Assembly: GCA_025769875.1 (NCBI GenBank)
Contig: JAGFNK010000806.1
Coordinates: forward strand, 1-21,345
DNA length: 21,345 bases
From: Russula earlei
Lineage: Eukaryota > Basidiomycota > Agaricomycetes > Russulales > Russulaceae
Reading direction: 5' to 3'
Position numbers and translations under genes: made by a program. Shown one piece after another: positions 1-8,701 of this stretch (position 1 is the first letter of the stretch; every line of letters starts with the position of its first letter). The notes under the pieces were generated by a model that was given only the letters and a program-made list of their open reading frames with translations, ran no database searches and had not been told where the DNA came from.

Positions 1-565
1 GAAGTGAAGCAAGAGTCATGGTTGGAGATGATTTTGGAAGGGACTCCAGTCTATGGGAAGGCATGTTGTAAGAATAGTTTAGCCATTTCTAGGGTTCCCA
101 TGTTTTTATGGCATGGTATGAATATTGCCACTTTGGTAGAGTCATGGTCAGTGATAGTCATGATGGTGTCATATCCTTCTGACAAGGGGAGGTCAACAAT
201 CCAATCGATGGCTAAGGTCTGGAAGGCCTTCTGGAATTCAGGGGGAATTGGATGAATTGGGGGATGATTGGGGTGTGTTGAAGATTTGTCGGCATGACAG
301 GTGGCGCAACCCCGAATATAGTCTCGGATAAAATAGCCCTTTTCGGCCACCAGAAGGATTCTTGAATTGAATCCAAGGTTTGGGCATTCCCTGTATGTCC
401 CCCAAGGATGCTGTCATGATAAGTATGTAATATCTTTTGTAGGAGGGGTTCTTGATATGGCACAACCAATTTTCCATCTTTTAATAGTGTGCCATCTTCT
501 TCTTGGAGGTTGTGTTTGACTTTCCACATAAGTAGATCTGATTGTTGGTTCTTTTGTTCTTTCAA
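1..565 (-). pseudogene. Ty3/gypsy integrase fragment (zinc-binding N-terminus and start of catalytic core)
   Basis: The integrase would insert element cDNA into chromosomes. The N-terminal HHCC region reads H..GGH, then after a frameshift near 340 CATCHADK. The catalytic core begins with AIDWIVDLP, which carries the first catalytic Asp of the DDE triad. Further on, the usual IISDRG motif reads IISNHDS: the second catalytic Asp codon at 21-23 is now Asn. An in-frame stop lies just before it, around 52-54. The third acidic residue is beyond the window edge. About 110 residues of linker to RNase H (566-667 and beyond) are still readable. The protein is clearly inactive. Confidence 0.85.
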
Positions 566-1200
566 GATTTGTTTGTATAGATCTTCTGTGTGGAGTGTGT
601 GAATGAAGAGTTTGTCAGGAAGGTCTGTGATGTTTTGATTGTCTCCTGACCCATCATTGTGGTCTGGTCATTGTGAGAGGGCATCTGCGTGATTGGAAAC
701 CCCAGGTTTGTGGTGAATTTCAAAAGGGTAAGTCTGCAAGTGTGGAAATGTAATCCTTGTCAATTCTTGGTTGATTTTGTGGGGGAGTTGGTAGTGGGTG
801 AGGTTGGCATGGTCTGTGAAGATTTTAATAGGGTGCTTGGTCCCAACCAGTAAGTACTGCCAATGTTGGAGTGTGAGAATCAGGGCCAGGAATTCCCTGT
901 CCCAGACTGGGTAGTTCCTTTCTGCTTCATTGAATGCATGTGACATGTTACCAATCTTTTTCCTTTTTCCTCTGAGTCCTTTTGGAATAGGATTGCTCTG
1001 GTGGCAAATTGTGAGGCATTGGTTTCTAATTCATATGGGAGGTCAGGGTTGGCAGTGTAGAGTTCAGGGTCATCACAAACTGCTGATATCAGGGTTTCTA
1101 GGGCAACAGCATCTCTGGGGTCCAAGAGAAGGAGGTTCATTTCTTGATTGTGGAAAAGATGGGGCAAGCTATTTTGGCAAAGTCCCGGATGAATGGTCAT
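566..1200 (-). pseudogene. Ty3/gypsy RNase H domain with linker to integrase
   Basis: RNase H removes the RNA strand during reverse transcription. Two frames carry the domain. The first, ending near 940, has YELETNASQFATRAILFQ; the family motif is ETDAS, so the first catalytic Asp reads Asn. After a frameshift the second frame (668-946) has HAFNEAERNYPVWDREFLAL, then FTDHANL, and ends at NHADALSQ with a stop at 668-670. The linker towards integrase (566-667) continues in a readable frame with DLPDKLFIHTLHTEDLY. The order and spacing agree with a gypsy pol polyprotein. Confidence 0.85.
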
Positions 1201-1985
1201 TGGTAGTTGAGTGCACCTATGATTTGTTGTACTTGTTTCAGATTGTTGGGGGGTCTTGGCCAGTTCTTGAGGCCATCCATTTTGACTGGGTTGATCTTGA
1301 GGGTCTGTTGGTTGATTTGGAAGCCCAAGAAGTCAATTTCTCTTTGTTCATGTGTGATTTGTTGGTGAAGGTGTTCTTCTCCTGATCCTGTGGCTATTGC
1401 CACATCTAGATAGTTCCAGGTGTTTTTGGGGTATTTGAGGAGCCAGGGTCAGAGGGTGTGGTTCATTGCTCATTGGAAGGCAGCCAGGGCATTGGTGAAG
1501 CCAAAGCCCATTACCATAGGGATAAACGTGCCAAATTGGGTTTTGAAAGCCCCCTTGTGTTGGTCTTCCGGGTGAATTAGGATGTTATTATAGCTGGCTC
1601 TGACATTGAATTTGCTAAAGGTGGTCTTGCCCCTTAGTCAGTGTAATTGTTCTTCCATGTTTGGTAAGGCATGGTAATCAGGGATGGTGGCATTGTGAGT
1701 TTTTGGTAGTCTACTACCATTCATGGGGCAGTGCCATCCTTCTTTTGGACAAAGAAGACAGGGGAGATGAAGTCCAATACTCCATCTTTGATAGAACCTT
1801 TGGCTAAGTCTTCCTGTATTTGCCTAGATAATTCTTGTTTTTCATTCTGGTGGAGGGGCTTAGTTCAGCAATCAAGGAACTCAGGGGCATCAGGTTTCAG
1901 GGTGATTCTGAAGTCAAGTTCTCCTCAACTGGGTAGGAGTCATTTGGCTGCTTCTTCTGAGAAAACTTTCTGATGTTGTGAATAT
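1197..1985 (-). pseudogene. Ty3/gypsy reverse transcriptase, catalytic residues lost
   Basis: The frame starts next to solo LTR A1 with PEYSQHQKVFSEEAAK. It passes through the fingers motifs SPVFFVQKKDGT and DYQKL, then FSKFNVRASYNN, GTFIPMVMGFG and the thumb motifs DFLGFQI and KNWPRPPN. The FDVRAGYNN motif has become FNVRASYNN: the first catalytic Asp, codon 1605-1607, is Asn. The YxDD box reads YLD-V at 1401-1412, with one Asp codon missing outright. Stops also interrupt the frame, for example in KDGTAP* and at the LH*LRG position. This copy cannot polymerise DNA. Confidence 0.88.
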
Positions 1986-2560
1986 TCTGGTGTCATGAAC
2001 CATTCTCTGGAGAGGGCCCTTGAAGGACCCTTCCTTATAGGAGGAAACCCAGCCTCTATGGTGTCACCCTGTTCACATGAGCAAAAGGGGTGAGTAGAGG
2101 TGTCCACAATATTGTGCGCGCATTGTTGCACGAGCAATTCTCGGCACAATTGACATACAACAAGCCCCACTTAAGGGCAACCCTTCTAGCAATAAAGGAC
2201 AGTATTAGGGCCTTCCTAGGGACCCTTTAGAACGACCCTAGGTGCTCCACAATAGGCACTAACCGAGTATCAAAGACCCTACAACGCGTTATTAGACCAA
2301 CTCTAATAACTATAGAACGAACTATAAGGCAATACTAAGGACCTTAATAGAAGTATTAGGGTCGACTCTAAGGACCCTAATAGAACTATATAAGGGCCTT
2401 ACAAGATAACACTATTCGCTGAACCAAACTACAAGTCCTCAAATGACCGGCCCTAAACTAACTAACAGAAAATGAATCAGGTGCTCGCACATGTACTAAA
2501 GCAGTGAACATGTGGACAGGGAAGGCTCTTACTCATCAAGAGAAGCCTTCTTACTCAGCA

Positions 2561-2594
2561 GCTTACTGAGCATGACTGAGCATGCTCAGTAAGC
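2561..2594. repeat. Perfect 14-bp inverted repeat in LTR A (hairpin)
   Basis: GCTTACTGAGCATG is followed by a 6-base loop and its exact reverse complement CATGCTCAGTAAGC. The structure is kept in copy A2 (12860-12893) and copy A3 (14794-14827). It lies about 80 bp upstream of the TATA-like box, in what should be U3. It could be a protein-binding palindrome or simply a structural feature of the LTR. Confidence 0.8.
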
Positions 2595-2675
2595 ACACTC
2601 CGACTTCTTACTCATCACTCTATTGTGCTTGATAACAAGGTTATGACTTGTTCCCTATTTAGCAGTCCTTTGTAG

Positions 2676-2719
2676 TATATAAGTGCTCAATAAAGTAGCG
2701 GACAGTCTTCAGACTGTCC
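2676..2719 (+). promoter_or_regulatory. LTR A core promoter/poly(A) region with start-site hairpin
   Basis: TATATAA at 2676-2682 is followed by AATAAA at 2689-2694 and then by the inverted repeat GGACAGTCT-TC-AGACTGTCC at 2700-2719. The three parts recur in the same order in A2 (near 12976-13019). In A3, inverted near 14660-14705, the hairpin has one weakened end. The layout suits a retroelement U3/R boundary, with the hairpin near the RNA 5' end. Assignment as promoter is inference. Confidence 0.5.
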
Positions 2720-2952
2720 ATTTGTTTATGGCACTCTCTATCCCCGGGATACTCCTTTAAGGACCGTCCCCTTGTGACTATCCTGGCCTCTTCTCTGTGT
2801 GACTGCTTGACTCTCACAGTAACAGTGCCTCTCTGGTATTTGTTACTACTCTGGACTCTACTTCTTGCCCATGCCGTCTAAGACGTCTATCGACTTGTCT
2901 TTGAGCTAATTCCTCGCTCTTGAACTGGATAGTTCAACAGTGAGTCTTGACA

Positions 2953-3440
2953 TCTGGAGGAATGGTGGTTGTTCTAAGATGCACAATTCAGATCTTTGGT
3001 GGGTTTGTCAGGGGTACAGGGGTGAGGAGGACCCCTAGGTGATTTCTAAAGCAGCCCATGCTCCAGTTGACCAGGGGGTTTAATGCTTTTAGGAAGGGGT
3101 AGCTGAGGATTATTCTGTCTTCTCCCAAGTTTGTGATGTAGAAGGTGAGAAGTCAAGTGGTGGGACCATGTCATATGGCCCCATGGGCATAATGAGTTGG
3201 CACTCCCCCCTGGTTACTAGTGCCATCTATGTTGATGATGGGTCTGGGGGTTCTGAGAGTTCAAAGTGGGATTTGTAATTTTCCCACTATTCCTTGGCTG
3301 ATGAAATTTTCTGTTGCCCTGCTGTCAAGGAGAGCCTGGCCAGTCTTTCCATTGGTTGTTATCATAAAGGAACTTTCATTGAGTTTTCTTTATGGTTGAC
3401 AATGGTATCTATTTGGGCCTCTGTGCTGACTGTTGCACTT
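2953..3440 (-). pseudogene. Ty3/gypsy aspartic protease, active site mutated
   Basis: This domain would cleave Gag and Pol. The active-site motif of the family, LLDSGAT, reads LLDSRATENFIS: the Gly codon at 3318-3320 has become Arg, while the Asp at 3324-3326 is kept. Downstream NLGEDRIILSYPFLKALNP matches the conserved LGxxxxILGxPWL region. Several stops lie between, so no open frame of useful length survives. It sits between gag and the interrupted RT, as expected for gypsy pol. Confidence 0.8.
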
Positions 3441-3444
3441 TGGC

Positions 3445-4885
3445 CTAGAGAAAATCCTCTTTGAGAATGAGATCCCAAATTTTGGCTTGTTCTTCAGCTG
3501 GCAAGGCCTTCATGCAGGCTACCATGGAGGCTGGTTCTTCTTCTTTGGGTGGTTCTGGGGTAGATTCTGCAATGCAGTTTTTGGACATGGTGGGGGCTGA
3601 GTTTTTGGGGCATTCCCTGCTGAGGTGACCTTTTACTCTACAGCGGAAACAACATCCTTCTTTTGCTAGTTGTTTTCTTTCCTCTTCAGTGAGCTTCTTG
3701 AAGTTGGATTGGGCAGCATCCACTTGCATTCAATCAGGGTGATGGGACTTGTGTTCTGAAGGGGAGTGTGTGGTTTTCTTTCCTTTGAGTTTTTCCCTGA
3801 TGGTGACAAATTGTTGGTGCTGTCTTCTAGTCTCCTCTTTCCATTCCTGAAGGGTGGTAGGCCAGATGTCCCTATTCAAGATTGCATGGTAAAGTCTGCT
3901 CTTGAGTCCATTTCTGAAACTTTCAATGGCGATTATGTCTGTGTCTGGCCATCCAGTTTTAGTCAGGAGCTGTTTGAAGGTGGAGATGTAGTCATCAAGG
4001 GAATCTTTCATTTCATGTTTGACAAGAGCTGCTTGGGCATCTTCCTTTTCTGCTGTGTTGGTGAACTTGTAAGTGAAGTCAGTTACGAAGTCATTCCACA
4101 AGACCTTGTCATTTCTGTTGATGGGGTTCTGGGCCCTGGTTATTTTTTCTCTGAGGGTGGTTACTTGTGAGTTTACCCAGTCTTCCACCTTTTCCCCCTG
4201 GATATAGGAGAGGGCTAGAATGACCCTTTTGGAGGGATCAATCATGACTGCCTTGTTGTTGTTGAGTCCCCAGTAAAGGTTGAACTCCATGATGAAGCAT
4301 TTCATTTTGTTCCTTTTGCATGTAAAGACTGTGGGCTCTTTGCCACTGAGGGACCCATTAGTCCTTTGGGTGGCCTGTGGTGCTTGTGCTGCAATTGGAG
4401 GTTGTGTGGCAATCTGAGGGGCTGGAGCAGCTTGTGGGACTTGTGCTGCCATGATGGGTTCAGGGGCATTCTGTGTTTCAGTTTCAGGGGATTCAGGGGG
4501 TGTCTGTGGTTCTGGGGTCTCAGGGAGTATCTGAGGTTCAATGGTATTTTCTAATTCAGGGGGTTCAGGGGAGTTGCCTTCTGACTCCGATGATGTTTCA
4601 TAAAGAGGGTCATCTTCCCTCCAGTAGCCTAATCCAAGGCTGTTCCTGATGAGTTCTAAGTCCTGATGAGTGTAGAGCTGTCCTCTTCTGAGTTGTAGCT
4701 CAAACCAGCAGTTGTTGATAAATTCAACAGGTAATTCCTCTCTGTCTTCTGTGGTTAGGTAGCAGAGAAAGGCATGGAAGCTGTCCCAAGTGGCAGTTCC
4801 AATGATGTGTTGAGGGAGGTCTGGGGAGGGTCTAGGTTGGACACAAATCCAGCAATTTTGGGTAATTCAAGGTTGATCTCCAGAA
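3445..4885 (-). pseudogene. Ty3/gypsy gag (capsid and CCHC nucleocapsid)
   Basis: The capsid part has the Retrotrans_gag pattern: SYIQGEKVEDWV, then a W-ndFvtdFtykF region and SLDDYISTFKQLL. The nucleocapsid knuckle is CFRCRVKGHLSRECP (C-x2-C-x4-H-x4-C), followed by an acidic, Pro-rich tail. A single in-frame TGA at 3730-3732 separates the capsid part from the knuckle; both lie in the same frame. Upstream of Met 4452 the frame stays open to about 4885 through GTATWDSFHAFLC and a Pro/Glu-rich stretch, with no ATG there. The start codon is lost or displaced by a frameshift near 4845. This is the best-preserved part of the element. Confidence 0.9.
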
Positions 4886-4915
4886 TGGAGTAGGGAAGCT
4901 TAGCTTGTGTTATGG

Positions 4916-5272
4916 TGTCATGGCTATTGGAGCATTAGCTCAATTCAGTGGGGCCAAGTCCCAGTGACTTGGTTCAGTGTTTCAATGGGGCCAGCTCAAA
5001 GAGACTGGTTCAAGGTTTAGCATCTCAAGACTAAGTCAAGGATGACCTAATCTGCAGACAGAGTCAATCTTCTGGTAATCTCATAGAAGAGGAGGACAAT
5101 GATAGAGCAAGAGAGGAGCAAGAGGAACACAAGGGTTCCTCCTAGTGTGTTGATGTCAACCAAGGTATGAGCCAGCACAAGCAGGTTGTGATTTTGAGAG
5201 AGAGGATACAGAGTGAGGGATGCAACAGGAAATGGGACAAAGCTAAGCTTGGGGCATTCCCCAGCTTCTACA
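4916..5272 (-). repeat. Probable 5' LTR of the gypsy element
   Basis: On the minus strand this 357-bp block begins TGTAGAAGCTGGGG and ends CCATGACA, giving TGT...ACA ends in the position expected for a 5' LTR upstream of gag. GGGGAATGCCCC near the start is a short palindrome. The partner 3' LTR lies outside the window, so ends are inferred from termini only, and I could not confirm a primer-binding site in the bases just below 4916. A 76-codon frame inside it is probably meaningless. Confidence 0.5.
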
Positions 5273-5456
5273 GGCACTTAAATACTGTATCTAGCGAGGC
5301 TGTACAGTACCATATGTGGAACAATAGATAAAATTAAACCAATAGCAAAAAGGGATTGAACAATAGATGAAACACAAAAGGTGAAACAATACAATAGGAG
5401 TCAATCAAAATCAAGGGATGAAACAGTAACCAAGGGAATGAGGGTAGTATGCAAGA
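5273..5456. other. AT-rich intergenic stretch
   Basis: No gene is seen. Short variants of GAAACAATAG / GATGAAACA recur several times between 5320 and 5435, forming an irregular low-copy repeat. Confidence 0.4.
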
Positions 5457-5571
5457 ATTGTCAGAAAATTGGGAGGGCGATCATATTGGATTTTATAGCA
5501 TGATATTTAAATATAATCACAATATAATGTAATAAAATCCATTATAATTGCCCTCCCAATTTTCTGACAAT
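5457..5571. mobile_element. MITE-like 115-bp inverted-repeat element
   Basis: The left arm (5457-5496) starts ATTGTCAGAAAATTGGGAGG and the right arm (5532-5571) is its reverse complement over 40 bp, with about three mismatches. The 35-bp centre is almost pure A/T. AGA occurs on both outer sides (5454-5456 and 5572-5574), a possible 3-bp target duplication. Size, arms and AT-rich centre fit a foldback MITE of a DNA transposon. The family cannot be named from one copy. Confidence 0.75.
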
Positions 5572-6100
5572 AGAAACAAGGGTTAGTGACAAACAAGGGG
5601 AAAAACACAACACTCCATGTGCCAATGTCTTTGGGCACCCTCATCAATTTTGAGCATATAGAAACAACCAGACTGCCAGAGAGCATTGGCATCTGTTGGG
5701 GAACTTCCCCAAGGCCTCCTCTCTTGCATCGACTCCATTCCCCTTGCAGAACAACTACTCTTTGACAATTGTTGAGGAGGCTATGTTACTCCATTCTGTT
5801 CTGAGGTTCTACATCTCTCTGTAGTGAGACCCAGAGACACAACCATTGCCCTTCAAAACAACCTTCACCCCTTCCAGATTTGTACCCATCTTGGCTATTA
5901 TTCCCCTTTGTCTCATTTTCCCCTAGGTCATATTATCTATTCATTTTCAGCTTCTCTCGCTTCCTATTGCCATCCTACTGTTGCGCAGCATAGAGCGCAG
6001 CTAACAGGCCAAGCAACCCACCTTAGAGGTTGTGCTAATGCTCAAGTGATATTGGGGTGTAGAGCGATGTGTATACTCGTCTACATGTATGGTATTTATA
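5572..6100. other. Unassigned intergenic DNA
   Basis: No supported gene. A palindrome TTGGGGAA-C-TTCCCCAA at 5697-5713, preceded by TGT, resembles the start of some fungal gypsy LTRs such as the one ending at 5272. No matching end or duplication was found. The rest is pyrimidine-rich without a convincing frame. Confidence 0.35.
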
Positions 6101-6168
6101 CCTCTATGACCCAGGGCTGTTCCTAAGTCCAAAAAAGGTGACTACAGGTGTCCACTATATCGCGCATT
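6101..6168 (+). repeat. Diverged relative of LTR family A (fragment)
   Basis: CCTCTATG...CTGTTC...AAAAAAGGTGACTACAGGTGTCCACTATAT..CGCGCATT lines up with nt 2053-2123 of solo LTR A1 in the same order and spacing, with scattered mismatches. Sequence after 6168 no longer aligns by eye. TATAAAAAGG near 6396 could be the TATA box of a related LTR. Ends and duplication were not identified. Confidence 0.45.
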
Positions 6169-6504
6169 AAGTGACGCGTGATGTGGAAACGTTCTAGACG
6201 CAGCATAAGGCTGCATCTTGTGATAGATAGTGTAGTATGCGTAACCCTATTGCCATAAGCGCATATACTAAAGTTCTGTCTAACACGTAACATCTATGAG
6301 CGGATCTTGAACCTTGTATGAAGGTCTTCGCCTTCTTTGATCCGTTCGGGTTCCGGTTCAACACCTACTTACCACAACCAACATAAACATGAGGTTATAA
6401 AAAGGCCTGGACTCTGCCCAGCTCAAACACAAGATTTGTCTGCTAGCCCTCACAGATCTTGGCTTTCAATACATTGGGCAGGACCTCTCATCATCAGGGA
6501 AATC

Positions 6505-6655
6505 ACACATTTTTTTTCAACTTTTTTGGCTTTTTGGCTTTATAATGGTCACTCCTAAAGTCAAAAGTTTGCAAAGTTCAATAGTGTCATCAAGGTGCCA
6601 CATAAAGTCAAAAAAGTTGGAAAGGTTAATAAAGTTTGTAAAGTTAGTTAGGAGG
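6505..6655. repeat. AAAGTC/AAAGTT motif cluster 1
   Basis: The first part runs ACTTT/GCTTT (CAACTTTTTTGGC, TTGGCTTTATAA). From about 6555 the orientation flips to AAAGTC, AAAGTT, TAAAGTTTGTAAAGTTAG. Such dense short motifs in both orientations resemble subterminal repeats of DNA transposons. Similar clusters lie at 16905-17095 and 18890-19312. No coding capacity. Confidence 0.5.
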
Positions 6656-6659
6656 CTGA

Positions 6660-7296
6660 AGGAGTTCATGTGCATGATAGTCAATAAAATTATTCACAAA
6701 ATAAGACTTAAATGAATCAAGAGCATTAATATAACTGAAGTCTTTAGGTAGAAAGCCAGTACCATAGTGGGGTAAGATGTGTTCCACACATGATTCAGTG
6801 ACCAGCCATGATTCACCTTACATCTTCCAGGGGGTTGAGATTTTGACCATCCTTGGTCAAGCATCTTAATGCAAACATTTTGAGGCCTTGTGCATCTAAA
6901 TTGTTGAGGCAGTGTTGGTAGTGATGGAGTACACAATGGTGATAGTGAGTGTAGTGGGGGCAACGAAAGAGGCAAGTGGCAAGTGGTGATGAGAAGTGTT
7001 GCTGTGGCTGCTCTTGTTGTTGCTCTTATTAGAGGCATCAGCGCAGTTGGGTGAGGTGATGGGGCAGCAAGAGTGAGGGCAGTGGTGAGAGAGGGTGGCA
7101 ATGCTGGAGGGTGAGGGTCGTGGGAGATGGAGGCAATGGAGAAGAGGGTGAAGGTGGTGGCAAGATGGTGGCAGATGTGGAGGTGGAGGATGCATGGGGC
7201 GGCTTGTGCGAGGGTGGCGTTTGTTGTCTTGCAGTGGTGGCAATGGGGTCATATCCACTGCAGGTGGTGGCAGCAGATGTGGGTGGTGACACATGA
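6660..7296. repeat. G-rich low-complexity tract, left half
   Basis: 6660-6890 shows nothing recognisable. From about 6900 the plus strand is made of degenerate GTG/GTGGCA/GAG triplets. The tract ends at the CATGA target site (7292-7296) and continues after copia at 15665. Frames on both strands are open only because the composition is biased; none is a convincing gene. Confidence 0.55.
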
Positions 7297-7776
7297 TGTT
7301 GAAGATAGACGCAGTGTGTGTGATTAGATAGCAGCAGATGATAAGATCGCAGGCAGATCTATCAGACAATAGTTCAGTTTGGTTGACACAAAACTAATAT
7401 AAATAATGTACCTATCAGACAATAGCTACAACGCGTCATCAGTACTGTGAGATAGGATATCATAGTGTAAATACTCACTTCAGTTTGGTTGACACAAAAC
7501 TGAAGTGATCTGCATACTTTGTGGCATTCTTAAGTACCTGAGACTGCCACTGGATGCAGTACAGTCAACTACCATCACGGATAACTAAGTAAGTCTGAGG
7601 ATCAGTTGTAAGTAGCTACCAATTGTTCTAAATCACTCTATCAGTGTAACTAATGCATGCTGCAGCGTATAAGCTGAGCCGGTGATGCCCAGTCCAGGTG
7701 ATCTGATGCATCAATGCATCTGAGTTGTGATCATATCACAACACACCTGAGACTCTGGGCAGTGCAGATCTCAACA
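7297..7776 (-). repeat. Copia 3' LTR
   Basis: 480 bp, TGTTGAAG...CTCAACA. It differs from the 5' LTR at about 21 positions by eye, most of them at CG/TG/CA dinucleotides. It holds internal direct repeats: CAGTTTGGTTGACACAAAAC occurs twice and CTATCAGACAATAG twice. It is uninterrupted, unlike the 5' LTR. Confidence 0.95.
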
Positions 7777-7785
7777 TCCCCCCAT
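7777..7785 (-). promoter_or_regulatory. Polypurine tract of the copia element
   Basis: On the minus strand ATGGGGGGA directly precedes the 3' LTR. A purine run in this position primes plus-strand DNA synthesis. Its exact abutment confirms the LTR boundary and the element's orientation. Confidence 0.8.
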
Positions 7786-7809
7786 GATTAAGACAGTTGG
7801 TAGATTAGA

Positions 7810-8696
7810 TCAATTAAGACCCAACCCATCGACGAAGGTCTGGAGCAGCGCGTGAGTATGCGGCTTGGTGAGACCATCTGCAAGCATCTCTCCTGTGGGA
7901 GTACGGACAAGTGTGATCAGTCCGTCCTCAATGTATTGGCGGATGATGTGATGCTTGATAGGGATATGCTTTGACCATCTTCCGGTGACTGGGTTGAGCG
8001 TGAGGTCGACAGCGCCTTTGTTATCATCATGAAGTGGAATCGGATCAGAGATCTGATAGCCAATCTCGGAGAAGAAGCTCCGATACCACGCGGCTTGATT
8101 AGCTGCATTGGCTAAGGCCATATATTCAGCTTGAGTGGTACTTTGGGTAACAGTCTTCTGTTTGCACGAGGTCCAGGAGATTGCAGCGCTGGAAAGTAGG
8201 AAGACATAGCCTGAGGTTGAACAGTAGTCATCTGCATTGTCTCCGAGGCTAGAGTCAGAGTATCTGTGTAATCTGGTATTGCGCACGCCATCATAATGCA
8301 GCTTTAGATCTGAAGTGCTGTTAAGATAAGATAGTATGTATTTGGCAAGGCATAGATGATGCGATGAGTGATTGGATGAGTATTGGGCAAGTCGAGAGAC
8401 TGCAAATGATATATCTGGTTGTGTCCCGATCTGCACATAGAGAAGGCTGCCAATGATGCATTGAAAGTACTTTATTTCATCAGGCGTCGCCTCCCCAGAG
8501 TGCTTGACCAAGTGGACATCTGCCCCGGAGGGCAGCGGTGTGCAGACCAGATTGGAATCCGCCATCCCAAAGAAATTGACAATCTCCAAGATGTACCTAG
8601 ATTGATCAATGTCTAGACACTTAGCTGAGCAATCACATGTAACCTGAATCCCAAGATAGGAGTCGATCTTGCCTAGATCAGTCATTTCATAGCGTG
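7810..8696 (-). pseudogene. Copia RT C-terminus and RNase H domain
   Basis: A 291-codon frame starting at MTDLGKIDSYLGIQV continues the RT connection region and ends in the RNase H domain. Landmarks are IGSLLYVQIGTQPDISFAVS, STSGYVFLLSSAAISW, TTQAEYMALANAA, DDNKGAVDL, SKHIPIKHHIIRQ and TGEMLADGLTKP. The usual DADWA reads DSSLG, and the conserved STxEAEY reads STTQAEY, so RNase H activity is doubtful although the frame is intact. The listed Met is internal: codons for RYE precede it, and solo LTR B then separates it from the RT palm. The stop lies 24 bp before the polypurine tract. Confidence 0.9.
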
Positions 8697-8701
8697 TGGA
8701 C

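Larger units (their letters stand above)
1991..2952 (+). mobile_element. Solo LTR, family A copy 1
   Basis: A 962-bp unit begins TGTCATGAACC and ends GTCTTGACA, flanked by perfect TCTGG duplications (1986-1990 and 2953-2957). TG...CA ends, a 5-bp duplication and no coding interior indicate a solo LTR left by LTR-LTR recombination. Orientation is taken from a TATA-like TATATAA (2676-2682) followed by AATAAA (2689-2694). Two related copies lie at 12290-13252 and, inverted, at 14430-15396. It interrupts the gypsy pol gene between protease and RT. Confidence 0.93.
1..5272 (-). mobile_element. Ty3/gypsy LTR retrotransposon, decayed and truncated by the window edge
   Basis: Reading on the minus strand from high to low coordinates, the order is probable 5' LTR, gag with a CCHC knuckle, aspartic protease, reverse transcriptase, RNase H, then integrase. 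Protease-RT-RNase H-integrase is the Ty3/gypsy order. The integrase runs off the window start, so the 3' LTR is not visible. A 962-bp solo LTR (1991-2952) with a TCTGG duplication sits between protease and RT. Frameshifts, stops and lost catalytic residues occur in most domains, so the copy cannot be autonomous. Domain identities are from motif recognition, not a search. Confidence 0.93.

Noticed and set aside
5047..5277. 76-codon minus-strand hydrophobic frame (FLLLLSCSIIVLLF)
   Set aside because: It lies wholly inside the probable gypsy LTR, with no partner or conserved motif.
5695..6006. Possible additional LTR starting TGTTGGGGAAC
   Set aside because: No matching 3' end, partner copy or target duplication could be found.
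6302..6372. tRNA or SINE-like structure around GGATCTTGAACC...GGTTCCGGTTCAACACC
   Set aside because: No consistent A and B boxes or cloverleaf could be drawn.
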